Assembly (NCBI GenBank): GCA_023630585.1
Contig: CM042566.1
Span: 10,733,254 to 10,797,253 of the forward strand
Direction of reading: 5' to 3'
DNA: 64,000 nucleotides
From: Cranoglanis bouderius
Taxonomy: Eukaryota; Chordata; Actinopteri; Siluriformes; Cranoglanididae
Below the pieces are notes generated by a model. It ran no database searches. It had not been told where the DNA came from and saw only the letters and a list, made by a program, of their open reading frames with translations. Positions 31,731 through 44,892 of this stretch are shown piece by piece. Both the position numbers and the translations under genes were made by a program. The first letter of the stretch is position 1. Each line of letters begins with the position of its first letter.

Positions 31731-33993
31731 TAGGTTCCTTGCCCTTCTGGGCCACCATAGATACTGTGCCAACTTTGCAAGAACTGGGTATGTGTGAATA
31801 ACATTTATTGTAGCTATTTACTTCTCTCTACAAAAAGATTGTGTTTATACAAGACCGTTTTTGTTGAGAGGTATAAATTGAGGACTAACTTGTTTGTCTT
31901 GGTAATTGCTTTGAATGTGCACCATATTATTCTCACACATTATCTTTTAAGTTATATGCATGGTTTTGGAAGAATTTTGCCTGTAGTTTGTGTTGTGTAA
32001 ACTGACTGAAGGAAGTGACAGGTTGTATTTTTGCTGTGAGCTGCCTTGGTTAGCAACTTCAATTAGTAGCTCACGCATACCAGAAGATCCAAGTGCATTG
32101 TGACAATGTACCATAGAGCGCTGACAGCAAATGAGATCAGAGTATCACTATACTGAAGTTGGTGTATTCCATGAAACACAGTGTACACACTTTGTACTGA
32201 ACTTAATGAAACTGGCTGAAAGTTCCTGTGTTCTTGTTTTCAAAGTTTGTGTGTTTAAATTTCAAATCCCCTGGATTAAGAAGGCTACAAGCTGTTCTTT
32301 GCAGGAGCATGTAACGTCATAGCTATTGAATCATTCCATCGATTCTTTCTGAAGGCTATGGTGTTGAGGTGCAGTAATGTATTGATGTAACTTGGCTTTG
32401 TTCGTACAATGACCTTTGGTTTGATTTTTGTTGCTTTTTCTTGCTTTTTTCATGGAACCAAGTATTGAAGGATTGGTGTGGCCACTTTTCTCTGTGGAGC
32501 AGCAGGATTATGTTGCAGTGAATACTGAAGAGCCGCAAAAACTCTCAGGATGGTCCGAGATGAGCAGTGCAAATTCTGGGATAGTTTCCTACTCACACTA
32601 CATGTCACTGGTGGGGGAGTTTGTATATGAATTGTTATGTGTATGCATGCATGATTTATATCTGTATAAATAGTTGTAATTTTTTGGCAATTTACAATCC
32701 AGAACTGCTTTGCAATACTTTGTTGATGCATCCTTATTAACTTACCCTTTGCATTCACCCTTAGAGCCTGTATGTATCTAACTATGTATGACAGATGAAG
32801 TAACTTTTTTTTTTTCCCTTTCCCTGCTAGCTACACTACTTATCAAGCAGCCAAAATGACTGTACAAAGTTTGACGGAAATTGAGTGTGTAAGCCTTTCC
32901 CTTCCCTCTAACCAAACCCATCCAAACTGCTGAAATTACATATGCCTTGTGAGTTGTCTTTTTAAGGAAAAGAGCTGATAGTGCTGAGCACCTCTGCTTT
33001 GTCTGGGATTTGACTAATTTCTAGGCTACGGAAATGTAAACAATAGCCTGAAGAGAGAGAGCGAGAGAGACTTTCAGTTGTACATTTTTACAAACAATGA
33101 CTATATATGATTACAGCACTTTCCTGGGTTTCAAGGCTGGCATGGCACCTTCTCCCTCACAAAATGCTAGTTATTGCAGCATAAATAATACATTGGTTCT
33201 CTTTCTTACACTAATTATGCAGGCATAATGTTATTTTGTGTATGGGAAATAATGAAGTCTGTGTTTCAGACACGTTAGCGTATTCAACAACCCTGAGGGA
33301 GTTTTCAGGCAAGACAGTTTGGTTATTCCATTATTTAGTCAAACAAAATGACAAGAAGGGCAATGCTGGGTGGAGCAAGTGCATGTTTGATTACTTATTC
33401 ACTTTCATAACAAATACATCAGGTCATTTAGCTTAGAATTAAGTGCCATTCTTTCATGTGATACATGAAAGCTTTTGCTGCAAAAATTAGCCATGTGTGA
33501 AATGGAAAACATTTCGCTATAGTTAACTTGCTCATTTAAAGCAGTTGAAGTAAATGTTATGCTCTTTGGCTGTTTGTTGCTCCGAGGTGGAGTCTCTGTG
33601 TCCTAGACTTAAAAGCAAAAACATTATTCTTAACATTTTGTGCTGGAAGTTGCTATTTGCACATTTAAAGGGCCGTAGCACTCATATGTGAACTTTATAT
33701 ATTGTTTTAACACTGTTTTAATTGCAAACTAAACTGCTCAAACTCATTTTGGGCTTTTCTCATAGGTTTGGAGGTCTCAGCAAGGTGGCATGTAATAATG
33801 TAAAGCATTCGGGTGATTGTGATGTGGGTCGAACAGATGGATACAACTGGATTCCAGTGTGAGGGCACAGAATTGAATTTGACACTGAGATGGAATGAAT
33901 CAATTCTGTATTATGTCTTGGTTAACCACTGGAAACCGCTTTACCCGAGAGCTCTTTGTCTTGTTTATTTATTTGAACCTCATCCAGACACAT

Positions 33994-33996
33994 GCA

Positions 33997-34036
<40 letters not shown>
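33994..34036. repeat. (CA)n microsatellite
   Basis: About 20 CA units with one CATA interruption near the start. Confidence 0.95.
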
Positions 34037-34038
<2 letters not shown>

Positions 34039-34935
34039 GGTAACCTGACTAAATCCCCACTATGAAATCCCCACTATGTGGGGGGACCACAATGATCTGG
34101 GAATCAAAGTGAAACCACATCCCACCATTATCAACATTATTATATATTACTGAGTTACTATAGGCAGGTCTGTTTCTTCCTATAAGTGGGATATATGGTC
34201 ACTTAGGTGACCCCATGATTTTTAAAGTAGATGCACAAAAAATTATACTGACTTGCCCCCTTGTTATGTGAATAACTGCAATTTATGCTACAAAATTAGA
34301 TACTAAGTAACTAATTCCAGAAGATCACAAAGAATCTGTAATCATGAAGTGTTCATATCTATCTAAAACACTGGTAAGAAATAAACACTAATAATTTAAT
34401 TTCAGTCAGTTTGTCTGCTTTCTGGCTTCCGCTTGTTGATGTGATTGAAATGGAAAAAGTAAGTGGATAACTAGCTAGCTAGTATCTAGAGTAAGAAGAG
34501 TTACGCTAACACACATTAAGTTGCTATGAGAATAGTAGCCTGTTGACTTTAAATATAACTACAACTCTTTTCTGCGGAAGGCGTCCTAAGGTTCAGAAAT
34601 GGCCCTGACTCCAGGAATTAGCCTATTTGGCTTGTCACTTGAATTGAGTGAGTTTAACCCAAGCCTCAATACTTCAAAAACAAGTAGGTCTACAACTAAA
34701 GTCAAATTTTAACTAATGTGTTCTGTCAGTGGACAGTTAAGGAATAGAAATATATGTATATGGCTCTATATGAGGTCTGTGGAATTTATTTTTAGTTAAA
34801 GCAGTCCCTGGTTGCAAAACCCCTGGTTTAAACTAATGGTTTCCAACTATAGTCAAAGTTTTGCATTGGAGATAGAAGGATAATGAAATGTCTAAACCAT
34901 TTTTACTGTAAATGTATGCCTCAAAATGGCATTGT

Positions 34936-34969
34936 CATTTCATTCATTCATTCATTCATTCATTCATTT
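34936..34969. repeat. (CATT)n microsatellite
   Basis: About eight CATT units. Confidence 0.95.
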
Positions 34970-34984
34970 TCCTGTAGGGGGTCA

Positions 34985-35225
34985 TGAAAAATTGTGGCAC
35001 ATTACTAAAGAGTTGGATGTTTAAGGCAGATGTTTACACAAATGATTTTGGGGAGAGGTTTACAAACATCAATGAACTGAAGCAATGTTGTAAATAAGAG
35101 TGGGCCAAAATTTCTCCAAAATGATGTGAGAGACTGATAAACTCCTACAGAAAACATTCACTTCAAGTTATTGTTTCTAAAGGTGGTTCTACATATTACT
35201 GAATTATACTGTGTACTTATTTTCT
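34985..35225 (+). mobile_element. Probable Tc1-like 3' fragment
   Basis: GAGTGGGCCAAAATTTCTCC and GTTTCTAAAGGTGGTTCTAC in this order resemble the end of a Tc1-like transposase gene (EWAKISP... and ...KGGST). No TIR is visible. Confidence 0.4.
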
Positions 35226-35380
35226 CCCACCTTTGTTTACTTTAAAAAAAAAGGCTACATAGAGGTTATTTGTTTGTTTATAGAAGTTGGTGAGGATCAC
35301 ACAATTATTATTTAGGCCCTGATATATAAAACAGAATTGTAGGTGGATGTACTTTCTTTTTCCCATGACTGTAGTACATA

Positions 35381-35385
<5 letters not shown>

Positions 35386-35428
<43 letters not shown>
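35386..35428. repeat. (AT)n microsatellite
   Basis: 43 bp of alternating AT. Confidence 0.97.
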
Positions 35429-35429
<1 letters not shown>

Positions 35430-35430
<1 letters not shown>

Positions 35431-36314
35431 GGCACATAGTAAATGTCACATAGTAAATGTTGGCCTTATTTCTGAGAAGCTCTTGACCATGCTTGCTTTT
35501 TTCCCTTTTCCTTTTGGCATAGCTTGCACCATGTGTGTTAAAATATAGAAGTAGCATCTTGTTGCTAGGCAATCAAGTAATCCTCATGTTCAGCAATGCT
35601 GCTTCCTTTATAGCAAAAATCTAATGTACCTTTTGAAGGAAAAAAAAAAAAGAACGAATAAAACACAGCTTGCAATAATAACTCTGATGTATGAATCAGC
35701 CCCACAGGGTTGACATGTATGGTGATATGCAGTCTTAGAAAAGACAGTTATGGTTATATGCTGCCTTATATACCACAGTCATATAGTAATCCAGAGGCTT
35801 TTATTTGTTTGATCAGCAATGGAGAGTATTTTTTCCAGGCTTTTGTAGCTCACTTGTTAAGGACTATGTTTGAATATTGTATTGATAAGGCCACACAACC
35901 TTGAAAAATGGTTTAATTATTCAGTTGGGGAAGTGGGTGAATCAGTATTGCACAGCAGAATGCTGCACAGTTTGCATTCATGGAGAGATAAGAATAAAAA
36001 TAGTCTATAGGCATTTTTCTTTACAACTTCTGATTTGTGATTTTCATAAGTTTTCAATGCTAGTCATAGCACATGCAGCTGTTAATCGCAAGATAATTTG
36101 TCTTGTCAGTTAAAGCGTGTATAGACCAACCTCTTAAGTTAATCAAAGAAGCTGCTGGTTAACAATTAAGAAACAAATGTGAACATAAATACATCGTCAA
36201 CAGAAATAACAGCCAGTCAGAATGCATCAGCTACTTCAATATAGGTCAAATGTGTGGAGGCCTGAAAAAACCCTTAACATGGTAACATTTTGACATTTTG
36301 TACTGTAAATATAC
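35430..36314. other. No gene recognised
   Basis: Only short ORFs (70 codons or fewer) and an A-run near 35640 are seen. Confidence 0.5.
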
Positions 36315-37074
36315 ATACAGTACATATAAAAACTCTACACATCCCTGTTAAAATTGCAGGGTTTTGTGATATAAAAACATGAAACAACCAACTAAATTCA
36401 AATAAAAATAAATAAATTAATAATAAAAAAAGAAAAAGAAAAGAAAAAAAAAGAAAAAAAAAAACTTAAAATAACCTGGTTGCAGGTGTGCATGCCACTT
36501 AACTAATACTTTGTTAAAGCACTGTTTGGCTATAATACAGCACTCAGTCTTTTTGGGTAAGAGTCTACCAACTTGCATATCTTGATTTGGCAATTTTATT
36601 CCACTCTTCCTTGCAAAAAATGCTCCAGATCCATCAAATTGTGAGGGGATCTCCTGTGCACAGCCCTCTTCAAGTCATTCTGGGCTCTGCCTGGACCATT
36701 CCAAAATGTTGATTGTCTTCTTCTGAAGCCATTCATTTGCTGACTTAGATTTGTGCTTTGGGTCAAAGCATTGTCATCCAGGAAGGTTCAGGCCTGCAAG
36801 TTTTGTACCAGAATAGGTTGTTATTTGTAGCTATCCATGATTCTCTCTATCTTGACTAGAGCCCCAGTCCCAGCTGAAGAGAAGCAGCATGATGCTGTTA
36901 GCACCATGCTTCACCTTGGGTATGGTGTTCTTTGGATGGTAAGTTGTCTTGTTTTTACATATCTTTTGGAATCATGCCCAAAAAGTTCTACTTTGGTCAT
37001 CAGACCATAATGAATTTTGACACTTGTTTTGGTGTGATTTAGACAGTCCTGGATCTTTTTTTTTTTTTTTTTTT

Positions 37075-37129
37075 ATCTTATGAAGTAAGGTGGCTAGATG
37101 GAAACTCTAGCCACCCTACTTCATAAGAT
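37075..37129. other. 24-bp hairpin between poly-T and (AT)n
   Basis: ATCTTATGAAGTAAGGTGGC... (37075-37098) pairs with 37106-37129 with one mismatch and a 7-nt loop TGGAAAC. It lies between 19 T and 86 bp of AT and is foreign to the surrounding Tc1. Confidence 0.85.
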
Positions 37130-37130
37130 T

Positions 37131-37133
<3 letters not shown>

Positions 37134-37219
<86 letters not shown>
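37134..37219. repeat. (AT)n microsatellite, 86 bp
   Basis: Uninterrupted; it produces Ile-Tyr ORFs on both strands. Confidence 0.97.
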
Positions 37220-37223
<4 letters not shown>

Positions 37224-38039
37224 CCTGTAGCCCAGAAATGCGAAGAATGCAAGAGATTGTTGTCACATACAGGGAGTGACCAGTACTTGCCAGTTATTTC
37301 TGTAGCTCCTTTAATGCTGATGTAGGTCGCTTGACAGCCTCCCTTGTCTTTTCTTGGTAATGTCACTGTGGTGCCCCATTTTCTCCACTTCATGGTGTTC
37401 CATTGTAAATCTAATGTTTTGGAAATTTTTTGTACCCCTCTCGATGTCTTTTGACAGTGAGATGCTAAACATGTTTTGAAAGATCTTTGTGGCCCCTGGC
37501 TTCAAGAGTTGCATGAAACCAGGTTATTATAATTTTTTTCTTGTTTTTCAATAAAATGTTTCTATTTGTATTTCACTTGAATTTTGTTGGTTGCTATATC
37601 ACTTTAAATGTGGAAAAAGATCTGACATGATTTATCCTGGGTTAAAAATTTTACATCACAAAAACCTGCAATGAAAACTACAGATTTTCCTTATTATTAA
37701 ATTATTTGTTTGTCTCAAGCACGTAAATTTATAGGAAGGTTAGTCCAAAAAGTAAAAAAGTAAAAAAGTAAAAAGGTGAAAAAAGCATCATTTAGAGATT
37801 ACATTCTAATTCCACTGAAAAATGCCCTGTTCTCACTTTGATGACCAGCATCATCCAAATCACTCTCTGTCTAATTACCACAGGTAAAAGCCACTCACAG
37901 CATTTGAACACACAAGAATAATCATCTCTTCACTTGACTGATCATTGGGTGGAAATAATCAGTAATTAATTTACTGAGTTTTGTTCTGTTAGATAAATTT
38001 AATTTTAATAATGTCTTTATATTAGGTCTTTTAAACATT

Positions 38040-40040
38040 TTAAAACTTTGTCTCCTGCCATCTGTAATGTGAGGTCAATTCGAAGATGTAAATTGTGACT
38101 TCTCTGTGCATACTGAGGTAAAGTTTGGTGTTCTGCAAGATTCTATTTTAGGCCCACTGGTTTTTTCCTTATATATGCTACCTCTGGATCAAATTATTCA
38201 TAAACATGGAATTAGCTTCCACTGTTATGCTGATGACACACAGTTGTGCGTTTTAGCAAAGCCAGATGACAGACACCAGCTTAATAAAGTTGAGGAATGT
38301 GTAAAGGACATTCGACACTGGATGCTTATTAACTTTCTTTTACAGTACTTAATTCTGACAATACAGAAGTACTTATAATAGGACCACATGCAGTTAGAAG
38401 TAACCGTTCTGATTACATAGTAACTCTGGATGGCCTTTCTGTTTCATCATGTGCGATTGTAAAAGACCTTGGTGTGATTATTGACTGAATGTATAATGTA
38501 TAATGATTTGACGCTCATGTAGATAATATTACTAGGATAGCCTTCTTTCATCTCAGAAATATTGCTAAGATAAGAAATATAATGCCACTACATAATGCAG
38601 AAAAATTAGTTCATGCTTTCATCACCTTTAGGTTGGATTATTGTAATGTCTTACTGTTTGGATGTTCCAGTAGGTGCATAAACAAACTCCAATTAGTCCA
38701 GAATGCAGCTGCAAGAGTCCTGACTATTGATTATAAATACTACTATTGACCAATAAGCGCTAAATGGCCTCGCGCCACAGTACCTGAGCGAATTTTTGGT
38801 CTTTTATGATCCGCCATGCCTATTTCGATCAAAAGGTGCAGGCTATTTGTTGGTTCCTCGAATAGTGAAAGCTACAGCAGGGGGAAAAGCTTTCTCTTAC
38901 AAAGCCCCACAGTTATGGAACAGCCTTCCAATTAGTGTTCGGGACTCAGACACAGTCTCAGTGTTTAATTCCAGGCTGAAAACATATTTGTTTAGTCAAG
39001 CTTTTTGTGAATAATTTTTTCTTAGGTAAAGGAGCAGATCTAGAGGGCTTACAGGTATAGAGTGTTGTGGTGAGCTGGGATGTTTGGATGCTGTCACCCT
39101 CCTACTTTCACGCGTTCACCCAGGTTTGCTGATGGTGGAGTGGCTGGCCACCTTATGTCCCAGGGCACCCTCATGTCTGTGTTACCATCTGGCTCTCCCT
39201 TTTAGTTATGCTGTCATGGCTAGTCTTGCCAGAGTCCCTTCTTGCACTCACGCAAAGTACATTGTCCTTAAACATTACGGGACAATAAGTATACCTAATA
39301 ATCTCTCACTCTCTTTCCCTCTCTCTCCGTCTCTCTTTCTGTCAAGCTACACATCATACCCCTGAGATACCAGTGATTTTGACCCCTTCTGCTCTCCGGA
39401 CCTGCCTGATCCATCCTGATGCCCTACTTCTGGTTGGAGTTCTCATCAATTGGAAGTCAGTCACTGCTGCTGAAGATGGCTCTACACGGTGCAGTCTAAC
39501 GATCATTGAGATTACTGAGGGTGGTTCCACTTAAAAACCATAAAGATGGCTTTGGACCTCAATTTATATGAACAGTTATGCTGTGATGGCTAGGACTACA
39601 ATTGCTATTATAGCTTTAGGACTGCAATTGCCACAAACAGTTTTGCAATCAAGTCTCAATCAGTGAACAGTGGATAAGTTCAACAAAACAGACTTCATGT
39701 AAAAACTGTAATGAATTTCCCTGGTTACACAACTGCACTGTTTGACCATGTAGTATTAGCACATTTATAGAAAGGATATATTTATTTATAATTGTGCCAT
39801 CTATTGTCACCCAGATGAGGATGGGTTCTTTTTTGAGTCTGATTCCTCTCAAGGTTTCTTCCTCATATCGTCTCAGGGAGTTTTTCCTTGCCACCATCTC
39901 CTCTGGCTTGCACATTAGGGATAAATTCATACATTTAAAATGTATATCCTGAATTTATATATTTTTGTAAAGCTGCTTTGGGACAATGTCCATTGTTAAA
40001 AGTGCTATACAAATACAACTGAATTGAATTAAATTAATGT
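38040..40040 (+). mobile_element. L2-type LINE, 5'-truncated
   Basis: The plus-strand frame at 38106-38378 carries the RT block GVLQDSILGPLVFSLYML and the catalytic YADDTQ box. A later frame at 38796-39014 carries the C-terminal end (SYKAPQLWNSLPISVRDS and VFNSRLKTYLF) typical of L2-clade fish LINEs. Stops and frameshifts lie between them, so it is dead. The 3' UTR runs to TTGGGACAATGTCCATTG and a tail GAATTGAATTAAATTAA at about 40022-40038. The endonuclease domain and the front of RT are missing, as is usual for 5'-truncated insertions. Confidence 0.88.
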
Positions 40041-40394
40041 GTGTCTTTAAAACACTCTCCTCTGTTTTTATAATGATGTGATGATGGAGGAGCATTATAG
40101 TCAGGATCTTTATAGTCAGGATCTAATTACAAACTAAAATGAATTAAAATATAATTAGATGCAATTTAATTTATTAGGGTTATGTTAATTTTGCTGTGAC
40201 ACGTAGCTATCCAACGACTTGATCATTCATTGTGTGAGAAAAAGACAGTTACTGTAGCTATAAAGGTTTAGGCAGATTGACCACATTTACTGCTGTGTTT
40301 GTTAAACTGGATCCTTACCTAGCCTGATGTCAGCCAAGACAACGTTAGAGATTAACCTAAATAGAATGAGTTAGACTTTGTTTTTGCTAAAACA

Positions 40395-40424
40395 TGTGTG
40401 TGTGTGTGTGTATGTGTGTGTGTA
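40395..40424. repeat. (TG)n microsatellite
   Basis: About 14 TG units with one TATG interruption. Confidence 0.9.
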
Positions 40425-40446
40425 CATGTATTGGAATTATATTATG

Positions 40447-40665
40447 CACTATATGGCCAAAAGTATGTGGAAAGATGAGTATTGAACCTCCCATTCCAAG
40501 TGCTAGAACATGTTTGGGCTCTGCTCCTTAGTTCCAGTGAAAGGAAATCTTAATTCTAGAGCATATAAAGACATTCTAGACAATTGTGTGCTTCCAACTT
40601 TGTGCCAACAGTTTGGGGAAGACGTACATGTGGTCAGGTGTCCATATACCTTTGGCCATAAAGTG
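40447..40665. mobile_element. 219-bp MITE with Tc1 family 10 ends
   Basis: CACTATATGGCCAAAAGTAT at the left and ATACCTTTGGCCATAAAGTG at the right are inverted copies. The right side also has GGTCAGGTGTCCAT, seen at the end of the 15377-15838 fragment. It is too short for a transposase: an internally deleted derivative. Confidence 0.8.
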
Positions 40666-42727
40666 TTTATTGGAACATATTTTAGTGAAAAACACATGAA
40701 CACAAATTGCAGATTGTTCAGAATTTTGGGATGTTTTCTAGAATTCAGCAGCAGTGACATCTGACAGGTTTTCCCAGACTGCCATACAAATGTTGTGGAG
40801 ATTATCACAAAACATTAATTTTCCCAATGAACTCTGCATGATAAAATGTTCCACTTTTATTAACCTTGTTAATTAGCTTCACATTGTCTACAAAAAATAA
40901 TTGGCCAATTTAAAATGAGAGCTCTGTAGGTTTTAATAGGTTACATGGTTATGTATACAGTATATCATGCTAGAACATTAGCACTTAGCCCAAGACGTTA
41001 AATATAGTATAGTATAAATATGCATACTTTATTGGGAAACACTGTCAACAAATATAATTGGTCAATTCAGTTTCTAATTAGTACGTATGTGATTTGTGAT
41101 TCCAATTACAAAGTACACATATTGACAATTTTGTTATTAGATAAATAAAAATTTGTCTACATTAAAACATGCACTTAGTAATTAAAAATCACATAGCAGT
41201 TAAATGTTGCTCTGTGTTTGGATTGTATAATCAAATTCCAGTGGACCTGTGTGTGTTTCTCCTCTCCTGCTTACTCTTCCCCTTCCTTTTTTCCTCTCAT
41301 TGTAGTGAGTATTGATGAGGTGGAGTTGCAGTGGAAGACTCAGTTTTACTGCTGACTTTCTTTCATGCCGGACTGGAAGAATCAATTTAACGACTACGGC
41401 TCGGTGAAAAAACAGCAGTGCCCGAATCTTTAATGTCAAAACACTTTTTCTTCAGTGCGCTTTGAGTCAATAGACCCATAAAAATGAATGTGCACAGATG
41501 CCAGGCCACACTCTATATTGTTTCATAAGACTATACAACTGCATCTGTACATCTTTTTTAAGTATGTGCCTTTTGAGTGCAATGTTTAGTTATTTGTCAT
41601 AGGAACTATACAGTATATAATTATCTTCGATATACATTAAGTTGGGAATTTTTGGTACAACCTCCTTATAGCTATTCATTGGCCTTTTTATCTGTTAAAT
41701 ATAACACCCTCTACTCTGTCCATCTATGGAAAGGCACCACAGTAGGACTATAATAATAGGAATATTACCTAAAAATATCCAGCCAACAGAGGTGCTATGG
41801 TCAAACCTGTCACTTATTAAACCCTAGAGGACAATATTCTTTTTGTGCATTGAAGAGTGTAAGCTATAGTTTCTAAATGTATGCCTACAAAGTGGAACAG
41901 CATGGTAGGTATGTATTCAGGAAGGTCTATGCAAAAAATAAACACAAATATACCAGTTTTTCACTGTCTCACTGATTCATCACATCAAATTACAGCTGAC
42001 AGATTGCTAAGAACGAAATAAACAGAGCAAAAAAGACTTAGCAGTATGAGCTCTTCTTGATTTTGGGATCCTTTACATCTAGGCCATTGTATTAGGGCCC
42101 TCTTCAGGACAATTTGGCAAAAACATTTAGCTCTTCTATGGTGAAGTGTGGAGCAGATTTCCTTATTGTGAACATATATCATATTATATAATCCAGTATT
42201 GCAGTGTGAGATACAAAGTTAGGGACATTTATAAAGGACACAAGCGAAGTAATGAGCAACAGGTGAGTGCAATTAGTAAACAGGAGTTCGCTTAACATTG
42301 CTGAGGAGGGGCCTGGTTATCAGCAAGGGTTTCTGCTAGCTCTCGATCTAGAACAGATTAAAATCAAAGTATGCTATTGCTCTTTTTGCTGCCAGCTCAT
42401 ACAGACATACAGCTGAAATGTGCTCTGAAAGGTGTGGCTGGACTGAAGGCTTAAAGCAATGCTTATATTACACATACAGTGTGACTTCGGGTAATTTTGT
42501 TTTTAATTACTTTTGAATAATAGGACTTAAACTAGACTCAACATATATGCCTAATTGAAATTAGATTTCTATGGTTGAGTAAAAATGAAAAGGCAGTGGA
42601 GGATTCCAACCAAAAATTAAAGTGCTAATGACTTATGCTGTCATCCAGGGTTGGTGTACTTTGGACTTGATACTTTAAACTGAAATATATAAAATACATG
42701 GGATTGGGAGCCCATTTCATTGACATA

Positions 42728-44229
42728 CAGGTGCATCTCAATAAATTAGAATGTCGTGGAAAAGTTCATTTATTTCAGTAATTCAACTCAAATTGTGAAA
42801 CTTGTGTATGAAATAAATTCAATGCACACAGACTGAAGTAGTTTAAGTCTTTGGTTCTATTAATTGTGATGATTTTGGCTCACATTTAACAAAAACCCAC
42901 CAATTCACTATCTCAACAAATTAGAATATTTCATAAGACCAATAAAAAAACATTTTTAGTGAATTGTTGGCCTTCTGGAAAGTATGTTCATTTACTGTAC
43001 ATGTACTCAATACTTGGTAGGGGCTCCTTTTGCTTTAATTACTGCCTCAATTCAGCGTGGCATGGAGGTGATCAGTTTGTGGCACGGTGGTATGGAAGCC
43101 CAGGTTTCTTTGACAGTGGCCTTCAGCTCATCTGCATTTTTTGGTCTCCTGTTTCTCATTTTCCTCTTGACAATACCCCATAGATTCTCTATGGGGTTCA
43201 GGTCTGGTGAGTTTGCTGGCCAGTCAAGCACACCAACACCATGGTCATTTAACCAACTTTTGGTACTTTTGGCAGTGTGGGCAGGTGCCAAATAGTGCTG
43301 GAAAATGAAATCAGCATCTTCAAAAAGCTGGTCAGCAGAAGGAAGCATGAAGTGCTCCAAAATTTCTTGGTAAATGGATGCAGTGACTTTGGTTTTCAAA
43401 AAACACAATGGACCAACACCAGCAGATGACATTGCACCCCAAATCATCACAGACTGTGGAAACTTAACACTGGACTTCAAGCAACTTGGGCTATGAGCTT
43501 CTCCACCCTTCCTCCTGACTCTAGGACCTTGGTTTCCAAATGAAATACAAAACTTGCTCTCATCTGAAAAGAGGACTTTGGACCGCTGGGTAACAGTCCA
43601 GTTCTTCTTCTCCTTAGCCCAGGTAAGATGCCTCTGACATTGTCTGTGGTTCAGGAGTGGCTTAACAAGAGGAATACGACGACTGTAGCCAAATTCCTTG
43701 ACACGTCTGTGTGTGGTGGCTCTTGATGCCTTGACCCCAGCCTCAGTCCATTCCTTGTGAAGTTCACTCAAATTCTTGAATCGATTTTGCTTGACAATGC
43801 TCATAAGGCTGCGGTTCTCTCGGTTGGTTGTGCATCTTTTTCTTCCACACTTTTTCCTTCCACTCAACTTTCTGTTAACATGCTTGGATACAGCACTCTG
43901 TGAACAGCCAGCTTCTTTGGCAATGAATGTTTGTGGCTTACCTAGTGAACCAAACTGAGAGACCATTTTGAAGGCTCAGGAAACCTTTGCAGGTGTTTTG
44001 AGTTGATTAGCTGATTGGCATGTCACCATATTCTAATTTGTTGAGATAGTGCATTGGTGGGTTTTTGTTAAATGTAAACCAAAATCATCACAATTAAAAG
44101 AACCAAAGACTTAAACTACTTCAGTCTGTGTGCATTGAATTTATTTAATACACGAGTTTCACAATTTGAGTTGAATTACTGAAATAAATTAACTTTTCCA
44201 CGACATTCTAATTTATTGAGATGCACCTG
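42728..44229 (-). mobile_element. Tc1-like family 8, nearly intact 1,502-bp transposon
   Basis: TIRs CAGGTGCATCTCAATAAATT (42728) and its inverse ending GAGATGCACCTG (44229) lie between TA dinucleotides. The terminal repeats are long, at least 190 bp: the left-end sequence to about 42925 recurs inverted at about 44035-44229. A near full-length transposase gene is on the minus strand. It is the best preserved transposon in the window. Confidence 0.95.
43007..43966 (-). pseudogene. Tc1-like transposase, family 8, two lesions
   Basis: Cut-and-paste transposase of the Tc1/mariner superfamily. The frame starts at ATG 43966 and is open for 304 codons. Residues 1-60 form a helix-turn-helix DNA-binding part (FIAKEAGCSQSAVSKHVN) followed by a GRKKCGRKR basic stretch. 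The catalytic domain has Asp135 in VLFSDESKF and Glu260 in SPDLNPIENLWG. The expected second Asp, in the block before LAPAH, is a Tyr (residue 225) here; 225 and 260 have the DD34E spacing. A TGA at 43052-43054 stops translation about 15 codons before the natural end, after which the same frame continues to KGAPTKY and a stop at 43007-43009. It is catalytically dead but could still bind ends. Confidence 0.92.
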
Positions 44230-44545
44230 TATAGTATCACACAGTCATTGGCTAGATGAGAGAAGAAGAGACCTTCCGGATTTGTAGTTTAATGGTCTAA
44301 GTAATGTAGTAGATTTCTAAAATTGTGGCAGTAATGTGATTAAGGTTAAAATGATCAGGAATGTGTTTCAGAGATACCAGGTGAACTAAAACTGGTTATC
44401 TAAACTGTGTTTAATTAGAGTATTCCTCAGGGCATGTTTGGTATCATTTGTATCCATATTTCATGGTGAACGATGTGGTGATATCATAAATATCATATAG
44501 TTTAGGAAATAACATTTACAATATATGTTGTAATATGTGCTCTTT

Positions 44546-44566
44546 ACACACACACACACACACACA
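44546..44566. repeat. (CA)n microsatellite
   Basis: About ten CA units. Confidence 0.9.
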
Positions 44567-44768
44567 GGCACCCCCTGGTTTGCATGAACTCATTCTCGGG
44601 AACTTAATTAACATACAGTTCCTTAAAGTGAGAGAACCCTGCTATAAAACACCATGGGGTCCACCCTGCCATAAAACACATTGTTTCATCTCCATTTGGT
44701 ATCCTGGTCACTATACATTTCAAAGAGCGTCAAGGGTATAAGAGGATCTGCTTGGCAGAGAGAAAGGA

Positions 44769-44892
44769 AAGCTTATAACATCAGAAGCTTATAACATCAG
44801 AAAGGCTTATAACATCAGAGAAGCTTATAACATTAGAAAGGCTTATAACATTAGAAGGCTTATAACATCAGGGAGGCTTGTAACATCCAAAG
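44769..44892 (+). repeat. Short minisatellite GCTTATAACATCAGA
   Basis: GCTTATAACAT (or GCTTGTAACAT) occurs seven times with 16-20 bp spacing, separated by CAGAA, CAGAAAG, CAGAGAA and similar spacers. Confidence 0.92.

Larger units (their letters stand above)
31731..34984. other. No gene recognised; longest stretch without a known repeat
   Basis: 3.2 kb with only short domain-free ORFs (longest 81 codons, 32428-32673 plus). It could be intron or intergenic DNA. A (CA)n and a (CATT)n microsatellite are listed separately. Confidence 0.5.
36318..37675 (-). mobile_element. Tc1-like family 4, degenerate copy
   Basis: After TA (36316-36317) it starts CAGTACATATAAAAACTCTA and follows the family 4 pattern, including the AATACTTTGTTAAAGCAC region and the minus-strand SQSPDL-type core near 36660-36700. 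The right side ends in family-4-like subterminal sequence without a clean TIR. The interior is invaded by a poly-T/hairpin/(AT)n block at 37056-37219. The coding frame is destroyed. Confidence 0.8.
40041..42725. other. No gene recognised
   Basis: Only a (TG)n tract, a small MITE-like element and short ORFs are present. Confidence 0.5.

Noticed and set aside
44769..44892. CRISPR-like array
   Set aside because: Repeats are only about 11-16 bp with spacers of a few bases. This is a eukaryotic minisatellite, not a CRISPR array.
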